64,000 nt of DNA, from the NCBI RefSeq assembly GCF_019800885.1, contig NZ_JAHVKE010000001.1, positions 1,116,001 through 1,180,000 on the forward strand. Reading direction: 5' to 3'. The number at the start of each line of letters is the position of its first letter. Positions within the stretch are counted from its first letter, which is position 1. Positions 1 through 7,791 of the stretch are shown here, in pieces. The translations under genes were made by a program, and so were the position numbers. The notes below the pieces were generated by a model. That model was not told the DNA's origin and did not search any database. It saw only the letters and a program-made list of their open reading frames with translations. The stretch is from Maritalea mobilis. GTDB lineage: Bacteria; Pseudomonadota; Alphaproteobacteria; Rhodobacterales; Rhodobacteraceae.

Positions 1-10
1 GCGCAACCCC

Positions 11-1423
11 TTACAACAGCAGCAGGACGGCCAGCCCGAGGAAGGCGAAGAAGCCGACCACATCGGTCACCGTTGTCACGAACGCCCCCGAGGCCAGCGC
101 CGGATCGACCTTCAACCGATCCAGCACGACCGGCACGAGGATCCCGGCCAATCCCGCCACCAGCAGGTTGATCACCATCGCGACGGCAATCACCACGCCC
201 AGCATCGCGCTGCCGAACCAGGCCAGCCCGATCACCCCCATCACGACGGCGAAAACCGCCCCGTTGATCAATCCCACCCCGGCTTCGCGCATCACGACCC
301 GCATCAGGTTCGAGCGCGTCAGGTCCTTCGTGGCCAGTGCGCGCACCGCAACCGTCAGGCTTTGCGTGCCCGCATTGCCCCCCATCGAGGCGACGATCGG
401 CATCAGCACGGCCAAGGCCACGATCTGCGCGATGGCCTCCTCGAATTGCGAGATCACCAGCGAGGCGAGGATCGCGGTGATGAGATTGACGAACAGCCAT
501 GGAAAGCGCCGCTTGGTCGTGTCGATCACCCGGTCGTTGAGTGAGCTTTCTCCATCCACACCGGCAAGGCGCAGGATGTCTTCCTCGTTCGCCTCGTCCA
601 GCACGATCATGGCATCGTCGATGGTGATGATCCCCACAAGCCGCCCGTCATCATCGACCACCGGGGCCGAGATCAGGTGATACTGGTTGAAGGCATAGGC
701 CACCTCGTCCTCGTGCTGGGTCGCGGGGATGGCGCGAAAACTGTCCTCGACCAGATCGGTCAGGGGCGTCTTGCGCGCCGAGGACATGATCCGCCCCAGC
801 GTGACGTAGCCGGTGGGCTTCATCCGCGGATCGGTCAGGATCAGGTGGTAGAACTGCTCGGGCAATTCACGCTTGTGGGCGCGCATGTAGTCGATGGCTT
901 CGCCCACGGTCCAATGCTCGGGCGCGGCCACGACCTCGCGCTGCATCAGTCGCCCGGCGGAGTCCTCTGGGTAACTCAGCGCCTGTTCGACGGCGGCTCG
1001 TTCTGTAGGGTGCAGGAAATCGAGGATCGCCACCTGCTGGTCATCCTCGAGATCCTCGACAAGGTCGACCACGTCGTCGGAATCGAGGTCGCGCACGGCG
1101 TCCGTCAGAACGGTGTCGGGAAGAAGCCCGATCACCTCCTCGCGCAGATCGCCATAGAGTTCCGACAGGACCGCACCGTCGATGTTCGACGGCCACAGCT
1201 TCAGCCAAGCCTCACGCACCGGGGCCGACACCTGTTCCAGGAGGTCGGCGATGTCGGCCGGGTGCAACGGGGTGATCAACGCGTCGATGGCCGCCGGGTC
1301 GCCGATATCCACGGCGGCGCGCAGCTTGCCCAGCAGCGTGTCGTCAAGCGCATAGCTGTCGCGGGCCTCGCCGGATTGCCCCCCGGCAGACTCGTCCAGC
1401 ACGTCATCCTCGATGTCGCTCAT
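11..1423 (-). CDS. mgtE: Magnesium transporter MgtE
   Basis: This 470-aa protein has the MgtE architecture: an acidic cytoplasmic N domain (about residues 30-150), a paired CBS regulatory module (about 150-280, including the IISAPVVDDDGRLVGIITIDD-like second CBS repeat) and a C-terminal block of about five hydrophobic segments (about 310-470). The family is a homodimeric Mg2+ channel of the inner membrane in which the cytoplasmic domains sense Mg2+ and gate the pore. The conserved pore stretch PIVASMGGNAGTQSLT is visible. The ATG follows GGGAGG at good spacing. It diverges from the guanine deaminase gene. The length is normal for the family. Confidence 0.95.
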   Translation of the reverse strand: MSDIEDDVLDESAGGQSGEARDSYALDDTLLGKLRAAVDIGDPAAIDALITPLHPADIADLLEQVSAPVREAWLKLWPSNIDGAVLSELYGDLREEVIGLLPDTVLTDAVRDLDSDDVVDLVEDLEDDQQVAILDFLHPTERAAVEQALSYPEDSAGRLMQREVVAAPEHWTVGEAIDYMRAHKRELPEQFYHLILTDPRMKPTGYVTLGRIMSSARKTPLTDLVEDSFRAIPATQHEDEVAYAFNQYHLISAPVVDDDGRLVGIITIDDAMIVLDEANEEDILRLAGVDGESSLNDRVIDTTKRRFPWLFVNLITAILASLVISQFEEAIAQIVALAVLMPIVASMGGNAGTQSLTVAVRALATKDLTRSNLMRVVMREAGVGLINGAVFAVVMGVIGLAWFGSAMLGVVIAVAMVINLLVAGLAGILVPVVLDRLKVDPALASGAFVTTVTDVVGFFAFLGLAVLLLL

Positions 1424-1529
1424 GCCTGCCTCCCGGGGTCTGTTGCGCGTGACCTGTTGCGATTGGGCCTAACATAGGGCGCATCGGATCGCTATGCAGG
1501 GTTAGGATGGAACAAGGCGGGATAGACGC

Positions 1530-2822
1530 ATGACCGGCAAGCGCCTGATCCTTGGGCAGGTTCTGGAATTTTCCGGCGATCCCGTGCGCGAGGGGCCCGG
1601 TGCAGCGCGCCACAGACGGCGGGGTGCGGTGCTGGTGGCGGACGGGCACATCGGGGCGGTCGACGAGGCCGACACCCTGCGCGCGGCCCACCCCGAGGCC
1701 GCCGTCACCGACCACGGCGATCACCTGATCCTGCCCGGCTTCATCGACGCCCATGCGCACTACCCCCAGACCGCGATCATCGCCTCCTGGGGCAAGCGGC
1801 TGATCGACTGGCTGAACAGCTACACCTTCCCCGAGGAGATGCGCTTCGGCGATCCCGACTATGCCGCCAGGGTTGCGGCGCGGTATTTCGACCTCGTGCT
1901 GTCGCACGGCACCACCACCGTCGCCAGCTACTGCACGATCCACCCCGAAAGCGTCGAGGCGTTCTTTGTCGAGGCGCAGGCGCGCGGCCTCAGGATGCTG
2001 GCCGGCAAGACCTGCATGGACCGCGACACGGCGCCCGAGGGCCTGCGCGACACGGCGCAATCGGCCTATGACGACAGCAAGGCGCTGCTCGACCGCTGGC
2101 ATGGGGTCGACCGCCTGTCCTACATCGTCACGCCGCGCTTCTCGCCCACCTCGACACGCGGGCAACTCGATGCGCTCGGCGCCCTCTGGGCCGAGCATCC
2201 CGACTGTCTGATGCAGACCCATCTCAGCGAGCAGACCGACGAGATCGCCTGGATGCACAGCCTCTATCCCGAGGCGCGCGATTACCTCGACACCTACGAG
2301 GCACATGGCCTCTTGGGCGAAAACGGCCTCTATGGCCATGCCATCCACCTTACCCCTAGCGAGATCGACCGGTTGGCCGAGGTCGGCGCGGCGCTGGTCC
2401 ACTGCCCGACGTCAAACACCTTCATCGGGTCGGGCCTGTTTGACATGAGCCTGCGCGCCCGGATTCGCGTGGGGCTGGCCACCGACACGGGCGGCGGGTC
2501 CAGCTTCTCCATGCTGCGCACCATGGCCGCCGCCTACGAGATCGCACAGCTTCGCGGCACGGCGCTGCATCCGTCAGAACTGATCTGGCTCGCCACGGGC
2601 GCCTCGGCCGAGGCGTTGAAGCTCGGTGACCGGATCGGGCGGCTGGCCCGCGGGTACGAGGCCGACATGATCGTGCTCGACCTCGGATCGACCCCCGCCA
2701 TCGCACAGGCCGCCGCACGCGCCGAGGATATCTGGCAGGCCATCTTCCCAACGATCATGATGGGCGACGACCGCGCCATCACCCAGACCTATATCGCCGG
2801 CCAGCCTGTGAAACCGCACTGA
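1530..2822 (+). CDS. guaD: Guanine deaminase
   Basis: A 430-aa amidohydrolase predicted to hydrolyse guanine to xanthine plus ammonia in cytoplasmic purine salvage. Zinc-site motifs are visible: HAH in FIDAHAHYPQT (H75, H77), then MQTHLSEQ, GHAIHLTPSE and ATDTGGGSSFSM, which supply the later His ligands and the catalytic/metal Asp. Length and motif order fit bacterial GuaD (the atrazine chlorohydrolase-like family). The ATG is preceded by AAGGCGGGA. It stands alone between mgtE (divergent) and glmM (convergent). A related deaminase specificity cannot be fully excluded, but the HYPQT and TGGGSSFSM signatures favour guanine. Confidence 0.92.
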   Translation: MTGKRLILGQVLEFSGDPVREGPGAARHRRRGAVLVADGHIGAVDEADTLRAAHPEAAVTDHGDHLILPGFIDAHAHYPQTAIIASWGKRLIDWLNSYTFPEEMRFGDPDYAARVAARYFDLVLSHGTTTVASYCTIHPESVEAFFVEAQARGLRMLAGKTCMDRDTAPEGLRDTAQSAYDDSKALLDRWHGVDRLSYIVTPRFSPTSTRGQLDALGALWAEHPDCLMQTHLSEQTDEIAWMHSLYPEARDYLDTYEAHGLLGENGLYGHAIHLTPSEIDRLAEVGAALVHCPTSNTFIGSGLFDMSLRARIRVGLATDTGGGSSFSMLRTMAAAYEIAQLRGTALHPSELIWLATGASAEALKLGDRIGRLARGYEADMIVLDLGSTPAIAQAAARAEDIWQAIFPTIMMGDDRAITQTYIAGQPVKPH

Positions 2823-2850
2823 CCCTGCCCTTCATCTTGGCTGAAAAACT

Positions 2851-2926
2851 CCGGGGGACCGGCCGAAGGCCGTGTGGGGGCAGCGCCCCCGACGGGCAAG
2901 GGAGCGGCCCCCGGACACCGGGGGCC
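2851..2926. repeat. Cluster of three GC-rich hairpins between guaD and glmM
   Basis: Three short inverted repeats are stacked between the convergent ends of guaD and glmM: GGCC-GAA-GGCC at 2861-2871, GGGGGC-AGC-GCCCCC at 2876-2890, and a 10-bp stem with loop ACA at 2906-2926. No T-run follows on either strand. They look like an intergenic palindromic (REP-like) element of the kind common at 3' ends in Rhodobacterales genomes. They may act as a bidirectional mRNA 3'-end stabiliser or a weak terminator. Confidence 0.6.
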
Positions 2927-2945
2927 CGAGCGCGCCCGTTCCCCC

Positions 2946-4289
2946 TCAGACGGCGGCTTCGACCGCGCCGACGATCTCGTCGACGACGGCCATCATCAAC
3001 GCCTCGTCCTCGGCCTCGGCCATGACACGGATCAACGGCTCGGTGCCCGATTTGCGGATCAGCAAACGCCCCTGCTCACCAAGCCGCGCCTCGCCCTCGG
3101 CGATGGCCTCCTGCACCTGCGGCAACTCCAACGGCGTCTGGCCCACGCCGTAGCGCACGTTCTTCAGAAGCTGCGGCACCGGGTCGAAGCTGCGGGCCAG
3201 GGCACTGGCGGGTTGGCCCGTCCGCACCATCTCGGCCAGGAATTGCAGGCCCGCCATGAGCCCGTCCCCGGTGGTGGCATAATCGGTCATCACGATATGG
3301 CCCGACTGCTCCCCGCCCAGGTTCAGGCCGTGCGCGCGCATCGCCTCGACCACGTAGCGGTCGCCGACGGCGGTGCGGTACAGCCCGATCCCCTTGCCAG
3401 CCAGGAACCGCTCAAGCCCGAGGTTGGACATCACGGTCGCGGCCAGCTTGCCGCCGGTCAGTCGGCCTTCCTCGGCCCAACGCGCGGCCAGAAGCGCCAT
3501 GACCTGGTCGCCATCGGCCACGGCGCCCGTCTCGTCGATCAGGATCACCCGGTCCGCGTCGCCATCGAGGCAGATGCCCACATCCGCGCCGGTTTCCCGG
3601 ATCTTCTCGGCGGCGGCCTGCGGCTTCGTCGATCCCACGCCGTCATTGATGTTCATCCCGTTGGGCGAGACGCCCACGGCAATCACCTCGGCCCCCAGTT
3701 CCCAAAGAACCTCGGGCGCGGCGCGGTAGGCCGCGCCGTTGGCGCAGTCGATCACGACCTTCAGCCCCTCAAGCGTCAGACCCGCCGGAAACGTGCCCTT
3801 GACCCGTTCGACATAGCGGAAACGGCCATCGTCGATGCGCTTGGCACGCCCGATATTCTCGGCCTGGGCGGGTTCGACCGCGCCCGAGACGAGGTCCTCG
3901 ATCTCGGCCTCGGCCGCGTCCGACAGCTTGAAGCCATCCGGTCCGAAGAACTTGATCCCGTTATCCTCGGCCGGGTTGTGGCTGGCCGAGATCATCACGC
4001 CCACATCGGCGCGCATCGACGGCGTCAGCAGCCCCACCGCTGGCGTCGGGACAGGCCCCAGCAGGAACACGTTCATGCCGGTCGAGGTGAACCCCGCCGT
4101 CAGCGCGTTTTCCAGCATATAGCCCGACAGCCGCGTATCCTTGCCGATCACCACGCGATGCTCGCGGCTGGTGTCGCGCCGGAAAAAGCGGCCCGCCGCC
4201 GCGCCCAGGCGCAGCGCCATGTCTGCCGTCATCGGATAGGTGTTCGCACGGCCCCGCACCCCGTCGGTGCCAAACAGCTTGCGTGTCAT
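2946..4289 (-). CDS. glmM: Phosphoglucosamine mutase GlmM
   Basis: A 447-aa alpha-D-phosphohexomutase converting glucosamine-6-P to glucosamine-1-P, the step that feeds UDP-GlcNAc for peptidoglycan and lipid A. The start is placed at the ATG giving [13 protein letters not shown], the canonical N terminus, rather than 156 nt upstream. The phosphoserine loop ISASHNP puts the catalytic Ser at S103. The metal loop is DGDADR, and the sugar loop is GGEQSGHI near residue 320. The C-terminal phosphate loop contains [12 protein letters not shown]. It lies 40 nt after folP on the same strand, as in related genomes where folate and glmM genes are clustered. Confidence 0.96.
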   Translation of the reverse strand: MTRKLFGTDGVRGRANTYPMTADMALRLGAAAGRFFRRDTSREHRVVIGKDTRLSGYMLENALTAGFTSTGMNVFLLGPVPTPAVGLLTPSMRADVGVMISASHNPAEDNGIKFFGPDGFKLSDAAEAEIEDLVSGAVEPAQAENIGRAKRIDDGRFRYVERVKGTFPAGLTLEGLKVVIDCANGAAYRAAPEVLWELGAEVIAVGVSPNGMNINDGVGSTKPQAAAEKIRETGADVGICLDGDADRVILIDETGAVADGDQVMALLAARWAEEGRLTGGKLAATVMSNLGLERFLAGKGIGLYRTAVGDRYVVEAMRAHGLNLGGEQSGHIVMTDYATTGDGLMAGLQFLAEMVRTGQPASALARSFDPVPQLLKNVRYGVGQTPLELPQVQEAIAEGEARLGEQGRLLIRKSGTEPLIRVMAEAEDEALMMAVVDEIVGAVEAAV

Positions 4290-4329
4290 CGTTCTCTGCC
4301 CCCCGCCCGGGTTGGCCCCGGACCTTCGC

Positions 4330-5352
4330 TTAGCCTCTCGTCGCGCCGGAGACGGCGCGCCACAGGCGGATCGCCTGCGCATGCATCTCCATATCATGAA
4401 CGCGCAGCATCTGTATGCCCTGCGATATGGCCCATAGGCCAACACCCGCCGATCCGGGGCCGCGCGCCTCGGGGTCGGTCGCCCCGCCGATGCGCCCGAT
4501 CAACCCCTTACGCGACACCCCCAGCAGGATGGCACATCCAAGCCCATGGAACAGGCTGATCCGGTTCAGCACCGCAAGGTTCTGCGCTTGCGTCTTGCCA
4601 AAGCCGATGCCGGGATCGACCGTGATCCGCTCGCGCGGCACGCCCGCGGCTTCGGCCTGCGCGACAGACGCCGACAGCGCATCATAAATGTCGAGCAGAA
4701 CGTCTGTATAGGCCCCTTCGGCGAGGGATTGCATCGTTTCGGGCGTGCCGATGGAATGCATCAGGATCAGCGGCGCGCCGGTTTCGGCCGCGACATTGGC
4801 CAACGCCGGGTCGAACCGCAGGCCTGAAACATCGTTCAGGATCGCCGCCCCGGCGGCCATGCCGGCCTGCGCCACGCCCGATTTCCGCGTATCGAGGCTG
4901 ATCGGAGCGGACACCCCCTGCGCCCTGAGCGCTGAGATGACTGGCGCGATGCGGCCGATCTCCTCCGTCTCGGGCGTCTCGGGCGCGCCCGGTCGGGTGC
5001 TTTCACCGCCGATATCGATCAGGTCGGCACCTTCCTCAAGCAACCGCGCGGCATGCGCGCAGGCATCTTCGACACCGGTATGCTTGCCGCCATCGGAAAA
5101 GCTGTCGGGGGTGACGTTGAGGATGCCCATGAGCCGCGGCACGTCCATGCTCAGCCCGGCAATGGGTACACGCGGCGCGATCAGCGGCGCGCGGTCCTCT
5201 TCGGGCAGATCGGCCGCGGCGATGATCTCGGGCGCAGCCCCGCGTGACAGGCACTCGACCTGGCTGAACCGCGCCCAGCCCCCCGCCAAGACGAAGCTGC
5301 CCGGTATATCTGCGGGATCGAGGCTCGGGATCGGTCGAAAATAGCGGCTCAT
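4330..5352 (-). CDS. folP: Dihydropteroate synthase FolP
   Basis: This 340-aa enzyme condenses 6-hydroxymethyl-7,8-dihydropterin pyrophosphate with p-aminobenzoate. The two DHPS signatures are clear: [14 protein letters not shown] (about residue 90) and [11 protein letters not shown] (about residue 125). An alpha-proteobacterial N-terminal extension of about 80 residues precedes the TIM barrel. I chose the ATG giving MSRYFRPIP; a TTG 36 nt upstream is possible but less likely. It is followed by glmM on the same strand. On its upstream side a plus-strand GNAT gene separates it from folB. Confidence 0.94.
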   Translation of the reverse strand: MSRYFRPIPSLDPADIPGSFVLAGGWARFSQVECLSRGAAPEIIAAADLPEEDRAPLIAPRVPIAGLSMDVPRLMGILNVTPDSFSDGGKHTGVEDACAHAARLLEEGADLIDIGGESTRPGAPETPETEEIGRIAPVISALRAQGVSAPISLDTRKSGVAQAGMAAGAAILNDVSGLRFDPALANVAAETGAPLILMHSIGTPETMQSLAEGAYTDVLLDIYDALSASVAQAEAAGVPRERITVDPGIGFGKTQAQNLAVLNRISLFHGLGCAILLGVSRKGLIGRIGGATDPEARGPGSAGVGLWAISQGIQMLRVHDMEMHAQAIRLWRAVSGATRG

Positions 5353-5458
5353 GACGCGCCGAGTAGCGTCTGGGGCCTTGCACCGCAAGGTGCTGTCGAT
5401 GGTATATGAGCCTGTCCCACGTTATTGAGTGACGCTAAGTAATCTAGTGCTGGGCCCC

Positions 5459-5941
5459 ATGTCTGCTCCTGTCCCGTTTCAAACGCCACGTTTGTCCTGC
5501 CGCCCGCCCGAGGCCAACTCGGCCCCGACCTACCGAGCGCTCTTCAACGAGAAGGGTCCGGCGCGTCTGGCCCTTGACCGCGCCGAATGGGAACGGCGCG
5601 GCGTGGCCCCCTGGACGTTGTCGCATGCGGGCCATGACCTGGGCGTCGGCGGGTTCAATATCGGGTTCGGGCGCAAGGGCCTGCAACTAAGCTGCTACCT
5701 GCTGCCCGAGCAATGGGGCAACGGGCTGGCCAGCGAATTCGTCGCCCACGCGCTGGATTACGCTGTGCGGGTGTTCCGGGAAACGGATGTGTACGCCATC
5801 ATCGGCCCCGAGCATCGCGCGGCCTTGAAGGTCCTGGAAAAGTCAGGCTTTCGGCCTGACCTGACCTCTCCGTATAAACCCGGCACGCAAGTCATGTGTT
5901 GGTCGGCAGGCCCGGCACGCCCGGCAAATCGTCGGCGCTAA
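5459..5941 (+). CDS. GNAT family N-acetyltransferase (RimJ-like)
   Basis: A 160-aa protein resembling the RimJ/RimL branch of GNAT acetyltransferases. It opens with TPRLSCRPPE (usual pattern TxRLxLRP), has YLLPEQWGNGLASEFVAHAL (the acetyl-CoA-binding turn) and ends with ALKVLEKSGFR. The substrate is unknown. The ATG at 5459 is preferred over an in-frame GTG at 5429. The final 50 nt overlap tail-to-tail with folB. The plus orientation breaks what is otherwise a minus-strand folate block, so it is probably a later insertion. Confidence 0.85.
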   Translation: MSAPVPFQTPRLSCRPPEANSAPTYRALFNEKGPARLALDRAEWERRGVAPWTLSHAGHDLGVGGFNIGFGRKGLQLSCYLLPEQWGNGLASEFVAHALDYAVRVFRETDVYAIIGPEHRAALKVLEKSGFRPDLTSPYKPGTQVMCWSAGPARPANRRR

Positions 5942-6851
5942 GCAGGCGCAGCGGGCAATGCGGATCGGGCGCGCCCTCCGGCGGGGTCGCACCAAGGGAC
6001 AGGACCTCGCGCGCGTGGAACGCGGCGGCCAGCCAAAGCGCCAGCGACAAAGGGTGCGTGACGTCGGGCGCAGGCCCCTCGACCGCGTCGAGCACCAGTT
6101 TCGAGGGCGCCCAGACACTGATCTGCCCCTGCCGCATGGCCCAATCCAGCTCGGTTCGGCTGTCGACCACCACGCAACGCCGATCGCGCGCCGCCAGCAC
6201 CCAAGCGCCCTGCTCGATCGCCAGCAAGTCGATACGACGCTGCGGCATCGGATGGGCGGCATGGGGCACCGGCAGGTCGGGTCGGTCGACGCAGAGGATC
6301 ACCGGCGCACCGGCGGCCTCGAACCGGTCGAGCAGTTCCGAAAGATCCGGTCGCGCGACCGCTTCGTTCGACAAGTACACGACCAGCGGTTGCGGCGCCG
6401 TCTCGGCCAGAAGGCGCAAGGGGCGGCGCCCCTCGGGTGCCTCACGCACGATCTCGACGCCAAGCGTGTAGGGGCCACGATCCAGCTTGCCGATGCGCAC
6501 GAAGACGCGCGCGGCGAGCGGGTGGGCGAGGATGCCGTCGGCGATACGCGCGGCCAGCGTCTCCAGGAGGTTGACCCGCTCGGCTGCCAGTGCCGCGTCG
6601 ATCGCCTCGACAATGGTGTCATAGCTCAGGATCCGGTCCACGTCGTCGGCAGCGCTCTCGGCGCGGCTGCTGACTTCGACCACCACGTCAAAGCGGATGG
6701 TCTGGGTTACGCCCCGCTCGGCCTGGAAGGCGCCGATCTCGACCTCGCGCAGATGCTCGGTCATCGAGATCCGGTCGCATGGCGCGTCGCCCGCCGTCGC
6801 CTTGGCGCGCTCCGAAGGATGGCGGAAGGCCAGGGAAATCTCGTCACTCAT
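5892..6851 (-). CDS. folB: Dihydroneopterin aldolase FolB with a ~180-residue C-terminal extension
   Basis: The first ~136 residues of this 319-aa protein are FolB-like (about 27-136): HLREVEIGAFQAERGV with the catalytic-region Glu, LSYDTIVEAI, VNLLETLAARIA and the Lys-containing GKLDRGPYTLGVEI end. The enzyme cleaves 7,8-dihydroneopterin to 6-hydroxymethyl-dihydropterin and glycolaldehyde. Typical FolB is about 120 aa. The remaining ~180 residues (LVVYLSNEAVAR onward, with VVVDSRTELDWA and VWAPSKLVLD) form an extra domain that I cannot name with confidence. I place the start at MSDEISLAF. The stop region overlaps the convergent GNAT gene. Confidence 0.85.
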   Translation of the reverse strand: MSDEISLAFRHPSERAKATAGDAPCDRISMTEHLREVEIGAFQAERGVTQTIRFDVVVEVSSRAESAADDVDRILSYDTIVEAIDAALAAERVNLLETLAARIADGILAHPLAARVFVRIGKLDRGPYTLGVEIVREAPEGRRPLRLLAETAPQPLVVYLSNEAVARPDLSELLDRFEAAGAPVILCVDRPDLPVPHAAHPMPQRRIDLLAIEQGAWVLAARDRRCVVVDSRTELDWAMRQGQISVWAPSKLVLDAVEGPAPDVTHPLSLALWLAAAFHAREVLSLGATPPEGAPDPHCPLRLLSADDLPGVPGLPTNT

Positions 6852-6954
6852 GGTTGGAACCCACCCGCTGTCGTCCTGCGCGGGTGGCCTAACATGCGAA
6901 ACCGCCACGCGCCATGACAGGCCGCGGCGGTTCGGGCGCGAAAGACGACGCCGC

Positions 6955-7635
6955 TTAGTATTGCTGACGATAGAACAGGTGGATGCCGTATTCGGCGGTG
7001 CGCGGATACACGCGCGCCCAGTTCGGGCTGACCCAATCGGCGTGGTAATGGGTGGCCCCGCCCGTCAGGTCCCGCGGCGCGCCGTCCATCATGATGCGCG
7101 CGATATGCCCTGCCCGGTGCCACGCGGCGCGGTCGGTCATGTCTTCGGGCTGGCCGTCGCAGGTATAGGTGAACTGGCAGGCGAACCGGCGTCCGGTGCC
7201 CTGGTGCACCACATCGCAGATCGTGTTGGGATAGTTCGGGCTGTCCACGCGGTTCAGGATTACCTCGGCAACGGCATACTGGCCGACGATGGGTTCACCG
7301 CGCGCCTCGAAATACAGCGCTTCGGTCAGGCACTGCCACTGCCGGTTGCCGCGCGGGCGGCGCAAGTCATCGAGCTCCGCGGCGTCCATGATGCGCACGT
7401 CATCGCCCGCTCCACCGGTGTAAGGGGCACCCAAGCGGCGCAGGCGCGTTTCGGAGAGCGTGGCGAGCGAGGCCTGCTCGATCCCCATCAAAGCGCCCAG
7501 TCGGCCTGAAATTCCGCCACCCGGGGTCCTCGATGTCGACATCGTCACCTCGGGATTAAGTGTATCGGCGGCGGCGGGCACCGCAAAGCTCATAAGGCCG
7601 GCCACAAGGGCGGCCAGCTGCATCTTTCTCGACAT
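6955..7635 (-). CDS. Secreted cell-wall hydrolase, SleB family
   Basis: A 226-aa exported protein. The signal peptide MSRKMQLAALVAGLMSFAVPAAADT is inferred from its basic start, hydrophobic core and AAA cleavage region. The SleB/hydrolase_2 domain covers about 105-226: CLTEALYFEARGEP with the catalytic Glu, VAEVILNRVDSPNYPNTICDVV, FACQFTYTCDG and GGATHYHAD. These enzymes act on peptidoglycan glycan strands in the periplasm. A strong GAAAGGGG ribosome site fixes the start. It stands apart from folB and the PPDK-like gene. Confidence 0.9.
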   Translation of the reverse strand: MSRKMQLAALVAGLMSFAVPAAADTLNPEVTMSTSRTPGGGISGRLGALMGIEQASLATLSETRLRRLGAPYTGGAGDDVRIMDAAELDDLRRPRGNRQWQCLTEALYFEARGEPIVGQYAVAEVILNRVDSPNYPNTICDVVHQGTGRRFACQFTYTCDGQPEDMTDRAAWHRAGHIARIMMDGAPRDLTGGATHYHADWVSPNWARVYPRTAEYGIHLFYRQQY

Positions 7636-7791
7636 CTTACCCCTTTCCACGGACGGCATGGCCCGTGCGCAGCCGTTGATTCGACCGTCGACCAGTGGTG
7701 TACCTTGTTTCGCCTGCGTCACAAAATTCGCACCGAATCTAGTGATTGACGCTGAACAGGTCACAAATAGTTGACAACACGGGCGCCGAAA

